Below, piece by piece: positions 12,683 to 21,239 of a stretch of 64,000 nucleotides of DNA. Position 1 is the first letter of the stretch, and every line of letters starts with the position of its first letter. The position numbers and the translations under genes are program-made. Location: assembly GCF_010365285.1 (NCBI RefSeq), contig NZ_CP048286.1, positions 5,382,001 through 5,446,000 on the forward strand, read 5' to 3'. The DNA comes from Paenibacillus rhizovicinus. GTDB taxonomy: Bacteria; Bacillota; Bacilli; Paenibacillales; Paenibacillaceae. The notes under the pieces are model-generated. The model was not told the DNA's origin, did no database searches, and saw nothing but the letters and a program-made list of their open reading frames with translations.

Positions 12683-14377
12683 ATGAAGAGAATGAAGAAA
12701 TTAGGTCTTACACTATCTTCAGGCATACTTGTCGCTTCAATGGTTCTATCTCTTGCAGCTTGCGGGAGTGATACGAACAATTCCGCAAATACACCGGACA
12801 GCACGCCAAACACGCCAGACAGCACTGCAACGAATGGGGCGGGGTCGTTACCGGATTTTGCAAAATTCCAAGGCGCGAAGCTCACGTATTGGCATCCGTT
12901 TAGTTCAACCTATATCAAAAGCATAAATGATAACATGGTTGTTCAAGAGATGGAAAAAAGAACGGGGATTAAGGTGGATTACGTTACGCCGCCTTCGGGA
13001 CAAGAATCAGATGCGTTTAACTTAATGATTGCCTCCGGAGAGCTTCCGGATATTATTCCTGATCAGGGATATAAAGGCGGCGGACTCAAAGCCGTACAGG
13101 ATGGCGTCTATTTAAAATTAAATGACCTTATTCCGAAGTATGCGCCAAACTATGCGGCAGTGTTGGCTCAGAATCCCGATTTCGCTAAACAGGCCAAGGA
13201 AGATGATGGTACGATATGGAGCTTCAAGATGCTGCAGACAGATGAAGAGCCTTCATGGGCAGGTCCGGCAATCAGAAAAGATTATCTTGACGAATTGGGA
13301 CTGCAGGTGCCGAAGACGATTGACGATTGGACCAATGTTCTCAAAGCGCTTAAGGATAAGAAAAAGCTCGAGACGCCGATGCTCTTGCAATTAAAGAGCA
13401 AATTCGGTGCTGCAGAAGCTTTCGCCGGTACCTTTGGTTCTTCCTATTCCCAATTCTTGAATAAAAACGGGACTGTTGTTTACGGTCCGATCGAGCCCGG
13501 GTTCAAAGACTTCCTGACCTTGATGAATCAATGGTATAAAGAGGGTCTAATTGACAAAGATTTCGCAACTCGCGATGATACGAGCGCCGATGCACAGGTT
13601 ACATCTGGAAAAGCCGGCGCAGTTGCCGTTGCTTTTTACGGAAGCTTCGGTCCGTGGGCGACTTCGGGCAAAGCAACAAACCCCAATTACAATTTAGTGC
13701 CGACGACGTATCCCGTACTTAAAGAGGGAGATGACCCAGCTAAGACGATACACGTCGGAAATAAGAATTGGTATTCAAAAGGAAGCGATATTGCGATATC
13801 CGCAAAAAGCAAAAACGTTGAAGCCGCATTAAGATGGCTTGATTACCGCTATTCGGCAGAAGGGTTTATGTTGTTCAATTATGGCGTTGAAGGCGTATCC
13901 TACAACTGGGTTGACGGGCCTATGAAGAAGAAGGACGGCTCCGGATTCTTCCCGCCAGCTTTGAGTGAAAGAATTAAAACGCAGCATCCCGAGTTTACGG
14001 ATCTTTTAACGAAGAATCCGGACGGAGTGGATTTCTGGACTGCGATCGATAAATATAAATCCCTTTATGAGGCCTATCTTAGAAATCCGCTTTCTTATGT
14101 AATGGCTCCTGAAGTTTATGATGCAATGGATAAATGGAGCACCCCGGCAAAGGATTACAATTTGCCGCCTTTGTCATCAACCGATGAAGAAGTCAATGTA
14201 AATGCCGAAGTGATGACTCAAATCAACACGTATCGGGAAGAAATGGTTTACAAGTTCATCATGGGTGAAGAACCAATTGATGATTTTGACCAATATGTCG
14301 CGCAAATTAAAAAAATGGGTATCGATAAGATGATTAAAATCACGCAAGATCAACTTGAACGGTACAACAATAGATAA
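12683..14377 (+). CDS. Large ABC transporter substrate-binding lipoprotein (LplA/YtcQ type)
   Basis: A 564-residue binding protein of the long LplA-like group (family 1). The ATG at 12683 is preferred: GAGGGGG lies seven bases upstream, whereas the ATG at 12677 is too close to it. The signal peptide ends in LAAC with the lipidated Cys at 27; a Thr/Pro/Asp-rich linker with repeated TPDST-like units follows. The mature domain begins near LPDFAKFQGAKLTYWHPF. Members of this group bind oligosaccharides such as pectin- or hemicellulose-derived sugars, but the ligand cannot be named here because the locus encodes no hydrolase. A hairpin follows the stop codon. Confidence 0.92.
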   Translation: MKRMKKLGLTLSSGILVASMVLSLAACGSDTNNSANTPDSTPNTPDSTATNGAGSLPDFAKFQGAKLTYWHPFSSTYIKSINDNMVVQEMEKRTGIKVDYVTPPSGQESDAFNLMIASGELPDIIPDQGYKGGGLKAVQDGVYLKLNDLIPKYAPNYAAVLAQNPDFAKQAKEDDGTIWSFKMLQTDEEPSWAGPAIRKDYLDELGLQVPKTIDDWTNVLKALKDKKKLETPMLLQLKSKFGAAEAFAGTFGSSYSQFLNKNGTVVYGPIEPGFKDFLTLMNQWYKEGLIDKDFATRDDTSADAQVTSGKAGAVAVAFYGSFGPWATSGKATNPNYNLVPTTYPVLKEGDDPAKTIHVGNKNWYSKGSDIAISAKSKNVEAALRWLDYRYSAEGFMLFNYGVEGVSYNWVDGPMKKKDGSGFFPPALSERIKTQHPEFTDLLTKNPDGVDFWTAIDKYKSLYEAYLRNPLSYVMAPEVYDAMDKWSTPAKDYNLPPLSSTDEEVNVNAEVMTQINTYREEMVYKFIMGEEPIDDFDQYVAQIKKMGIDKMIKITQDQLERYNNR

Positions 14378-14388
14378 CCAATCGTCGT

Positions 14389-14431
14389 ATATGGGATGGC
14401 AAATCGACAGATAACCATCCCATATCGTTTT
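14389..14431 (+). terminator. Hairpin between binding-protein and permease genes
   Basis: ATATGGGATGG (14389-14399) pairs perfectly with CCATCCCATAT (14415-14425), followed by CGTTTT. It sits 11 bases after the stop of the binding-protein gene and is likely a leaky terminator or an mRNA stabiliser. Confidence 0.75.
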
Positions 14432-14456
14432 AATAGGGCAGGAAGGATGATTCATT

Positions 14457-15386
14457 TTGATCGTAAAAACCCATAACCGGAAAATGAATATTCTAAAAAC
14501 GGATTTCAAAAAAAATAAATACATTTATTTAATGGTTTCTATTGTTGTTGCGTGGTACATCATATTTGCCTATATACCTATGTACGGCGTGATTATTGCT
14601 TTTAAGGACTTTAATCCAGGACGTGGAATTCTCAATAGTCCATGGGTGGGACTCGACCATTTCAAATCATTTTTCATTGATCCCAACTTTCGGCGCGTAA
14701 TTACCAATACGTTTCTTATCAATATCTATGACATCTTATGGGGTTTTCCCGCCCCTATTATCCTTGCTTTGCTAATGAATGAAGTTAGAAGCAAGCTATT
14801 CAAAAAAACGGTTCAAAACTTGACCTATCTGCCGTTTTTTATATCGATCGTCGTCGTATGCGGTATCATTATCGATTTTACCTCGACCAATGGACTCATT
14901 AACCAGCTGCTTTCTCATTTTGGTTTTGAAAAAACGAACTTACTAGCTAAAAAGGATTTATTCAGAACCATATTTATTGGTTCCGGCATTTGGCAAGGTA
15001 TAGGTTGGGGGAGCATTATCTATCTTGCTGCCTTGACGAATATTGATCAGCAGCAATATGAAGCGGCTACGATTGACGGAGCCGGACGTTGGAAACAGTT
15101 ATTGCATATTACGTTACCGGGCATATCCTCTACGATCATGATCCTGCTAATCCTCAGAATGGGCTCCATTATGAGCGTAGGGTTCGAAAAGATCATTCTT
15201 CTGTACAATCCTTTAACCTATGATACGGCCGATGTTATTTCTTCCTATGTTTATAGGAGAGGTCTATTAAATGCCGATTACAGTTATAGCACGGCTATCG
15301 GTCTGCTAAATTCACTGATAAATTTCTTGTTTCTAATAGGAGCCAATTGGCTTTCGAAGAAATATTCGGAAAATAGCTTGTGGTAA
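14457..15386 (+). CDS. ABC transporter permease, LplB type
   Basis: A 309-residue permease with six membrane segments. The N-terminus shows the typical LplB pattern (YIPMYGVIIAFKDFNPGRGI) and the EAA loop is QYEAATIDGAGRWKQL. A TTG start is chosen because GGAAGG lies ten bases upstream; the next ATG, at 14484, lacks a site. It is the first of two permeases served by the binding protein at 12683. The gene is AT-rich like the rest of this locus. Confidence 0.92.
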   Translation: MIVKTHNRKMNILKTDFKKNKYIYLMVSIVVAWYIIFAYIPMYGVIIAFKDFNPGRGILNSPWVGLDHFKSFFIDPNFRRVITNTFLINIYDILWGFPAPIILALLMNEVRSKLFKKTVQNLTYLPFFISIVVVCGIIIDFTSTNGLINQLLSHFGFEKTNLLAKKDLFRTIFIGSGIWQGIGWGSIIYLAALTNIDQQQYEAATIDGAGRWKQLLHITLPGISSTIMILLILRMGSIMSVGFEKIILLYNPLTYDTADVISSYVYRRGLLNADYSYSTAIGLLNSLINFLFLIGANWLSKKYSENSLW

Positions 15387-15399
15387 AGGATGTGTCAAA

Positions 15400-16290
15400 A
15401 TGATTCATAATCGTTCGATGAGTGAAAAAACGTTCGATTTGTTTAATATTATTTTCTTGTCTGTGCTTTCCATCGCATGTATATATCCGATGCTATATGT
15501 AATCTTCGCCTCATTAAGCGATCCGAGGCTATTGATGCAGCATGAAGGACTATTGCTAAAGCCTCTTGGGTTTACATGGAAAGGCTACTCGTTAGTGTTA
15601 AATAATCCCAATATCAGCATCGGCTATTACAATACCGTTTATTACGTTGTGGTTGGAACATTGATTAGCATGATTTTTACTTGCTTCGGAGGATATGCGT
15701 TATCAAGAAAAGGGGTTCTATTTTCAAAATATATATTGATTCTAATCACCATAACGATGTTCTTTAGCGGCGGTCTTATTCCGTTTTACTTATTGGTTAA
15801 AGATTTGGGCATATACGATACGAGATGGGCTATTATTCTCCCAAGCGCAATAAATACATGGAATCTTATTATCATGAGAACCTCGTTTATGCAGATTCCC
15901 GAGAGTCTGGAAGAGTCTGCTAAGATGGACGGTGCAAATGACTTTACGGTCCTTTTTAGAATCATCCTTCCATTATCGATGCCCATTATTGCGGTTATGG
16001 TGTTATTCTATGGTGTAGCCATGTGGAATTCATGGTTTAATGCGGCCATATTCCTTAGAGATCGAAGTACCTTTCCGCTTCAACTGATCCTTAGGGAAAT
16101 CCTTATTCAAAATGATAAAGGCAGCATGTTGCAAGTACAAAACGGAATCAGTGGTCAAGCGGAGGACATGTATAGGGCGCTCATCCAATATTCGACCATT
16201 GTGATTGCGACGTTACCCATTCTCTTCGCCTATCCGTTCTTGCAGAAATACTTTGTCAAAGGTATAATGGTCGGCTCATTAAAAGGCTAG
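15400..16290 (+). CDS. ABC transporter permease, LplC/YtcP type
   Basis: A 296-residue permease with six membrane segments, the EAA loop (LEESAKMDGANDFTVL) and the typical C-terminus PFLQKYFVKGIMVGSLKG. The ATG follows AAAGGA with a nine-base gap, 13 bases after the previous stop. It pairs with the LplB-type permease. No ATPase gene follows; two hairpins close the operon. Confidence 0.93.
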   Translation: MIHNRSMSEKTFDLFNIIFLSVLSIACIYPMLYVIFASLSDPRLLMQHEGLLLKPLGFTWKGYSLVLNNPNISIGYYNTVYYVVVGTLISMIFTCFGGYALSRKGVLFSKYILILITITMFFSGGLIPFYLLVKDLGIYDTRWAIILPSAINTWNLIIMRTSFMQIPESLEESAKMDGANDFTVLFRIILPLSMPIIAVMVLFYGVAMWNSWFNAAIFLRDRSTFPLQLILREILIQNDKGSMLQVQNGISGQAEDMYRALIQYSTIVIATLPILFAYPFLQKYFVKGIMVGSLKG

Positions 16291-16338
16291 TGACAGAGGT
16301 TAATTTATAAGGGATGAAAATAACAAAAATATTCCTGA

Positions 16339-16385
16339 AAAGCTTAGACCAGGACCTCTTTCGGTCCGGCTAAGCTTTATTTATT
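16339..16385 (+). terminator. Terminator of the AT-rich transport operon
   Basis: Outer arms AAAGCTTAG (16339-16347) and CTAAGCTTT (16370-16378) enclose inner arms GGACC and GGTCC; T-rich sequence follows. It lies about 50 bases after the last permease stop. Confidence 0.75.
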
Positions 16386-16430
16386 TCTAAGAAACTAACT
16401 AATTTGCGTGTTACGTTTTCCTGCGTGAAG

Positions 16431-16469
16431 ACCGTGGCCCAATTAACCCGTTAGCCACGGGTTTGATTT
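16431..16469 (+). terminator. Second terminator-like hairpin
   Basis: CCGTGGC (16432-16438) pairs with GCCACGG (16454-16460), followed by GTTTGATTT. No intact gene ends directly before it, so it may be a backup of the operon terminator or a relic of a lost gene. Confidence 0.5.
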
Positions 16470-16541
16470 ATCATCATTCCGTATTCGCGTTGAAATTTAT
16501 ATTATAAACTTATATAAATCCGTGATACAATTTTATCCATT

Positions 16542-16643
16542 GTGAACATTACAGCCCATGAACATGGCGGACACTTCATACTTTGGGAGATTCCGAACGA
16601 ATGGGTTAATGATTTACGTCGTACCTTCAGAGGACGTCGATGA
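16542..16643 (+). pseudogene. C-terminal remnant of an alpha/beta-hydrolase (epoxide-hydrolase-like) gene
   Basis: A 33-codon frame ends with a stop and contains HEHGGHFILWEIPNEWVNDL followed by an Arg-rich tail. The GGHF followed about ten residues later by a hydrophobic-acidic helix is the usual ending of epoxide-hydrolase-like alpha/beta hydrolases, in which the His is catalytic. There is no start codon or upstream body for such a protein, since a stop lies shortly upstream. It is probably the tail of a gene cut by the event that brought in the AT-rich block. The family assignment is by eye. Confidence 0.4.
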
Positions 16644-16717
16644 GAGGTTCAATAAGGAACTGGCCGGCGTGCGCATGCTGTCGCAATTGACCAAAATCAA
16701 CGAGAGGATGGAAGGTT

Positions 16718-17080
16718 ATGCAAACATTCGTAGTTCTAGGCAGTATCATGATGGTACTCGCGGTGGCGATCGGCGCCTTTGGCGCGCATATCATGAAAAG
16801 CAAGCTGGAGCCCGACAAGTTGAAGATTTATGAAGTTGGCGTGCAGTACCATATCGCGCATGCGTTAGGCATCGTTCTAATCGGCCTGCTTGCTAGTCAT
16901 GATCCGGATTCCGCAATGATCAAGGCGGCGGGCTGGCTTCTGTTTGCGGGAATCTTGTTGTTCTCGGGCAGCCTGTATGTCCTTAGCGTGAAGAGAGCAA
17001 GATTTCTTGGCCCCATCACTCCGCTTGGCGGGCTTTGTTTCATGGCTGGCTGGGTGCTCCTTGCCCTAGGCTTCATGTAA
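16718..17080 (+). CDS. DUF423 family small membrane protein (YwdK-like)
   Basis: A 120-residue protein with four predicted membrane segments. It has the family hallmarks GAFGAHI near the N-terminus, YHIAHALGIVLIGL in the second helix and ITPLGGLCFMAGW near the C-terminus. It is about the normal length for DUF423. The function of the family is not established. The ATG follows GGAAGG. It is followed by 30 bases and the SDR gene. Confidence 0.9.
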   Translation: MQTFVVLGSIMMVLAVAIGAFGAHIMKSKLEPDKLKIYEVGVQYHIAHALGIVLIGLLASHDPDSAMIKAAGWLLFAGILLFSGSLYVLSVKRARFLGPITPLGGLCFMAGWVLLALGFM

Positions 17081-17110
17081 GTGTAAGTATGGAAGCAAGG
17101 TGGGGCAGGG

Positions 17111-17767
17111 ATGAACGATAAGCCTTTATTAGTCATCGTCGGTTCTGGGCCGGGCGTAAGCTCCGGTATAGCTAAGAAATTTGGAAGCAATGGTTTCCGG
17201 GTCGTTCTCATAGCTAGAACCCAGCCATCACTTGAACGCGTCTTGGAAGATCTTCGACAGTTAGGGCTTGAATCGCACGGAATAACGGCAGATGCATCGG
17301 ATCCGGACTCATTAAAATCAGCCTTCGATCATATAAAAAATGAATATGGAGCCACCGATGTGCTGGTATATAATGCAGCCCACATCGTACCGGGGGATCC
17401 CCTTTCGTTAACCGAACAGCAGCTTATGGAAGACTTTAAGGTGAACACTGTCGGCGCGTTGACCAGCGCTCAACAAGTCGTTCCGGATATGATCGAACGG
17501 CGGCAAGGGGCGCTCTTCTTCACGGGAGGCGGTATTGCGCTGACTCCGAATCCGCTTTATGCTTCTTTATCCATTGGCAAAGCCGCAATCCGCTCGCTTG
17601 CGCTTTCAATGGCGGAGACGTTGTCTCCTTACGGGATTTATGTCGGTCAAGTTCTGATTGCCGATCATGTTCAACCGGGAACGTTTTACGATCCGAATCG
17701 GATAGCCGACGTGTATTGGGAGTTATATCACAACAAGGACCAGAGCGAGTACTTATTTAGGGAGTAG
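17111..17767 (+). CDS. Short-chain dehydrogenase/reductase family protein with atypical active site
   Basis: A 218-residue Rossmann-fold protein. The nucleotide-binding loop is GSGPGVSSGIAKKFG, and the beta-4 motif is YNAAH in place of the usual NNAG. The segment expected to carry the catalytic Tyr-x3-Lys reads YASLSIGKAAIRSLA, so Tyr and Lys are seven residues apart and Leu stands at the usual Tyr place. Either the helix is offset or the classical mechanism is not used. It is shorter than typical SDRs (about 250). The ATG follows AAGGTGGGGCAGGG. Its substrate cannot be predicted. Confidence 0.85.
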   Translation: MNDKPLLVIVGSGPGVSSGIAKKFGSNGFRVVLIARTQPSLERVLEDLRQLGLESHGITADASDPDSLKSAFDHIKNEYGATDVLVYNAAHIVPGDPLSLTEQQLMEDFKVNTVGALTSAQQVVPDMIERRQGALFFTGGGIALTPNPLYASLSIGKAAIRSLALSMAETLSPYGIYVGQVLIADHVQPGTFYDPNRIADVYWELYHNKDQSEYLFRE

Positions 17768-17887
17768 TTATTGACGTCGAAAGCAGGATATTCGACTGCA
17801 GGTGAACGAGGGGCTCAGACAAGGCAACGGCAGCGGCAGCGGACATTGATGGCCGGCTGCCGTTGTTAGGCGGAATAGCAATCACGA

Positions 17888-17917
17888 GGCGGAGCTGATA
17901 GCGCTCCGTCTATTTTG
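17888..17917 (+). terminator. Terminator after the SDR gene
   Basis: GGCGGAGC (17888-17895) pairs, with G-U pairs at the base, with GCTCCGTC (17903-17910) and is followed by TATTTTG. A second GC-rich inverted repeat (CAACGGCAGC at 17825-17834 with GCTGCCGTTG at 17856-17865) lies upstream without a T run. Confidence 0.6.
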
Positions 17918-17956
17918 TGTCCCCGTAAACATGAATCGAATTTCCGCAACGTGAAC

Positions 17957-17986
17957 GACGCCTGGATCCGTTTCGATCCAGGCGTC
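17957..17986 (-). terminator. Terminator of the lipoprotein glycosidase gene
   Basis: GACGCCTGGATC (17957-17968) and GATCCAGGCGTC (17975-17986) form a perfect 12-bp stem with a six-base loop, 30 bases beyond the stop of the minus-strand gene. The T run is weak. Confidence 0.6.
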
Positions 17987-18015
17987 ATCGGCTTGCTTAT
18001 TGGCCGCGCGATGCA

Positions 18016-20391
18016 TTAAACCGCATCGGCGGCATGAAACACTTGACTCTGCTTGCCGTTACGGAGCACGGCAGATTTGGCCGGGATAACCTCGGCTCCG
18101 GCTTTGTAGTCATGATCCGAGAAATTGACGGTAACGGACAGCTCGCTGCCGTACTTCGCGCTTTGCACCAAGCGGTCGGAGCTTAGAATCGAGAACCCGC
18201 TCATTTCCTGCTTAACGGCCTGTTCGTGGAAAGGAGACCATACGTTCAGGAACGCCACGATGCTCGATTTCTCTTGATCCCATGCTGCCCGGTCCAAGTG
18301 GTACAGCGGCGGAACGTTATACAACAGCTCGTACAGCATCCGTTCCTGCTCGTCCCCCTTGATCTTGTCGCTGCCCCATTCCCAATGATTCGTCGTGATG
18401 ACCGCGTCGTTGTAGACGAGCTTATAGAGCGGAAGGGAGTAGGCCGGATCTACATATACGGACTCGTACAGCGGTTTGATCGGCACCGGCTTGCCGTACC
18501 GGTCGGGGATGCCGGTTGGCGCGTAATAGCCGCCGACATAATAAGGGCTGTCTTTCTTCTCGCGCATGTCCGGGTCGCTCCAAGCGATAACCGGGCTTTC
18601 GATACCTTGTGCGAACGCGATGACGCCGCTGGCATAATCGTTGCCCCCTTCGGAGCCGACGACCATCCGCTTGTCGTTCGCCATGTAGCCGAGCCGCGCG
18701 AGCCGCGCGTTCAAGTCCTGCTGCTGCGTCGTGATATGCGCAGGGCTGTAATCGTCGTAGATTTCGCCCGTCGCGTCGCAGTCGATGAACCAGGAATTGT
18801 AGGCGACTCCGTCCTGCAGGATGCCTGCTACCCGCTGCTGAACCAATGGCAGCGACAGCGTCGGATTCAGCTTGCGGCCTTGTCCCAGGAAGCCGCTAAC
18901 CTTGCTGCCGTCCTTGCGGGTAATCGTCGCGTTCTCGTACAGCGCCGGATCCGGAAACGAGGCCGTGTTCCAGTTGATATCCTGCGTTTCGTGAATGGAA
19001 TGGTAGGAATCGTAGGGCGCGATCAGGTAACCGCTCTTGTTCGCTTCATCCACGAGCTGCGGATTCAGAAGGCCGTCCGCCCAGTTGGGCAGTCCGATCC
19101 AGGCATGGTCGATGCCCGCGCCATGCATGTCCTTAATCAGATCCGTCGAATCCGCCTGGCCCCATGTGGATGGATCGCCCGCGGCGTCCCCGAGTAATTG
19201 ACCTGTCAGCAGCTTGTTCAAGTCGTACAGTTTCTCTTCGCTCAGCTTGTCCACGCCTTGATCAATCAGCTTCTGCGCATCGGCACCCGGGTCCGGGAAC
19301 CGCTCGGCCGTGTACAAATCCCGCATTTTGAGCGCCTGATTCAGTGCGCTCAGGACCATGCCCTTCTGGTACTTGTCCATATAGTCCTGCGCGGAAGCCT
19401 GCTCCAACACGCTTGCAAGCTCGACATTGCCGTCCGCCGTGCCTGCCATCAGCTGCACGAGCAGCGTTCCGAGCTGACCCTTGAGCAAGGTCCGAAGCTT
19501 CGGCCAGTTCACGTCGGCGTCGGTCAGAATCGACTCGCTCCATAAGTAAATTTGCGGCGCGCCATACAGCTTGGCGACGTTCGGATTGCGCTTGGCTTTC
19601 TCCTCGAGCGTGACGACGTTCCCTTGTTCGGCAACGTAGCTTTTGTAAGGGTAGACGATATCGGCGGGATCGTTCTTGGTGACATAGAGGCGGAAGCCGT
19701 AGCTCTTGTCCGGATTGATGCTTGGGAACTCGTGCGTGAACTGATATTCAACGTTCGGGTCCGCATCGAAATGGACATCGTTATTGTATTTGTTCGTCAC
19801 GACGTAGACGAGACTGAACGGATTACTTCCTGCATGCAGGGCGAAAAAGTCCATCGAAAACGATTCGCTCCACGTCAACGTCTGATCCTTCAGGAATTGG
19901 CGCCAATTCGTGTCCTTCGCGGGAATGCGCTTGCCTTCGCCGATGGGGAGCGTATATTGGTCGGCTTGGATGGACGGCCATTGGAACGATTCGGCTCCGG
20001 CGGATTCGATCTGGATGTCGAGATCGTTATTCTTCTTCGTGATGCTTACGCTCACTTTGTCGGGGTAGGTCCACTTTACGGCATCCTTCGTCTGAACGAC
20101 ATTCGTGACGGCCGTCTTGGGCAGCGGCTTCGAAGCCGGCATGCGGACGCCGTCCTTAATAATGGTCACGGCGAACGTCTCCGGATCGACGTCGAAATCG
20201 AACGGCTCCGCGGTGGATTTGACAGGCGCTTTGGCCGTCTCCGCATCCGCTGCTGCTTGTGCTTCGTTGCCGGCGGCGCGCGCCGGGCTGCCGGCAACGG
20301 ACGGTGCGCTGGCATCTCCACCGTCCGCGCAGCCGGATAGGATGGCGGCCAACAGCCCGAAGGCGCATAAGCCGGTGATGGTTCTGTTCAT
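18016..20391 (-). CDS. Secreted lipoprotein glycosidase, GH101/GH129-related
   Basis: A 791-residue protein. The start at 20391 follows GGAGG by nine bases; the in-frame ATG 39 bases upstream has no site. The signal peptide ends in LSGC (Cys21), so it is a lipoprotein, followed by an Ala-rich linker. The N-terminal part is beta-rich. The central barrel region has AWIGLPNWADGL, then WFIDCDATGEIYDD with candidate nucleophile Asp537 and VVGSEGG with candidate acid/base Glu581. These motifs recall the GH101/GH129 endo- and exo-alpha-N-acetylgalactosaminidase clan; the exact family and substrate are uncertain. It is divergent from an OmpR-type two-component system, which may control it. Confidence 0.72.
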   Translation of the reverse strand: MNRTITGLCAFGLLAAILSGCADGGDASAPSVAGSPARAAGNEAQAAADAETAKAPVKSTAEPFDFDVDPETFAVTIIKDGVRMPASKPLPKTAVTNVVQTKDAVKWTYPDKVSVSITKKNNDLDIQIESAGAESFQWPSIQADQYTLPIGEGKRIPAKDTNWRQFLKDQTLTWSESFSMDFFALHAGSNPFSLVYVVTNKYNNDVHFDADPNVEYQFTHEFPSINPDKSYGFRLYVTKNDPADIVYPYKSYVAEQGNVVTLEEKAKRNPNVAKLYGAPQIYLWSESILTDADVNWPKLRTLLKGQLGTLLVQLMAGTADGNVELASVLEQASAQDYMDKYQKGMVLSALNQALKMRDLYTAERFPDPGADAQKLIDQGVDKLSEEKLYDLNKLLTGQLLGDAAGDPSTWGQADSTDLIKDMHGAGIDHAWIGLPNWADGLLNPQLVDEANKSGYLIAPYDSYHSIHETQDINWNTASFPDPALYENATITRKDGSKVSGFLGQGRKLNPTLSLPLVQQRVAGILQDGVAYNSWFIDCDATGEIYDDYSPAHITTQQQDLNARLARLGYMANDKRMVVGSEGGNDYASGVIAFAQGIESPVIAWSDPDMREKKDSPYYVGGYYAPTGIPDRYGKPVPIKPLYESVYVDPAYSLPLYKLVYNDAVITTNHWEWGSDKIKGDEQERMLYELLYNVPPLYHLDRAAWDQEKSSIVAFLNVWSPFHEQAVKQEMSGFSILSSDRLVQSAKYGSELSVTVNFSDHDYKAGAEVIPAKSAVLRNGKQSQVFHAADAV

Positions 20392-20594
20392 ACTGTTTTT
20401 CCTCCAATCAATAGTGGCTTTCGGCTTCATTGTAGGCGCGTTGTGTTACGCCAATATGGCAGAAGAAGGTGGAGGAAAGCGTATATACGTTGAAGACGGG
20501 GGCGAAGCGAAATTGTTTGCCGGCCCCGTGAATTTGTCATACTGGTGTAATAAACGGCGCCTATAGTAGAAGCGATACCGAAAGGAGGATGGAC

Positions 20595-21239
20595 GTGAAC
20601 CTGCTGCTCGCTGACGATGAACCGCTGATGCTTCAAATTTTGAACGCTTATTTTACGAAGGAAGGCTTTCGCACGCACCTCGCGGAGGATGGGGAAGCGG
20701 CGCTTGACCATTTCTATAACCACAAAATCGACATGGCCGTGCTGGACTGGATGATGCCGAAGCGGAGCGGGATCGAGGTGTGCCAGGAAATCAAGCGCAA
20801 CAGCCGGACGAAGGTGATGCTGCTGACCGCCAAGGGCGATGCCGATGACGAGTTCGCCGCGCTGAAATCGGGAGCCGACGATTATTTGCGCAAGCCTTTC
20901 GATCCGCGGATCCTGCTGCTGCGCGTGCAGAAGCTGCTCCAGCTGGAGGCGAGGGTCCTGCTCGGCGAGCTGACGGTCGATCTCGACGCGCGGAAGATTT
21001 ATCGCGCCGGCAAGGACGTGTCCGCCACGCATAAGGAATTCGAACTCATGAGATATTTGATCGTGAATAGAGGGCAGATCGTGTCGCGCAAGACGCTGCT
21101 GGACCACGTATGGGGCTTCGATTATTTCGGCGAAGAGCGGACGGTCGACACGCATATCCGCCGGCTGCGGGAGAAGATCGGCGACCGGTGGATCCGGACT
21201 TACCGGGGGATGGGCTACTGCCTGGAGGAGTCGCAATGA
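20595..21239 (+). CDS. OmpR/PhoB-type response regulator
   Basis: A 214-residue regulator with receiver domain (LLLADDEP, phosphoacceptor Asp51 in VLDWMMP, Lys in RKPFDP) and a winged-helix Trans_reg_C output domain ending in YRGMGYCLEE. The GTG at 20595 is chosen because AAAGGAGG ends directly before the ATG at 20589, too close for that ATG, while the GTG has a six-base gap. It overlaps the kinase gene by an ATGA and is divergent from the glycosidase at 18016. Confidence 0.94.
   Translation: MNLLLADDEPLMLQILNAYFTKEGFRTHLAEDGEAALDHFYNHKIDMAVLDWMMPKRSGIEVCQEIKRNSRTKVMLLTAKGDADDEFAALKSGADDYLRKPFDPRILLLRVQKLLQLEARVLLGELTVDLDARKIYRAGKDVSATHKEFELMRYLIVNRGQIVSRKTLLDHVWGFDYFGEERTVDTHIRRLREKIGDRWIRTYRGMGYCLEESQ

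Noticed and set aside
16558..16833. A 91-codon plus-strand frame between the transport island and the DUF423 gene
   Set aside because: It overlaps the DUF423 gene in another frame, has no ribosome binding site and no recognisable sequence; the hydrolase-tail frame in the same region makes better sense.
18226..20340. Long plus-strand frames opposite the lipoprotein glycosidase
   Set aside because: They mirror the codon structure of the glycosidase gene and show no domain signature; the minus-strand frame has a signal peptide, lipobox and catalytic motifs.
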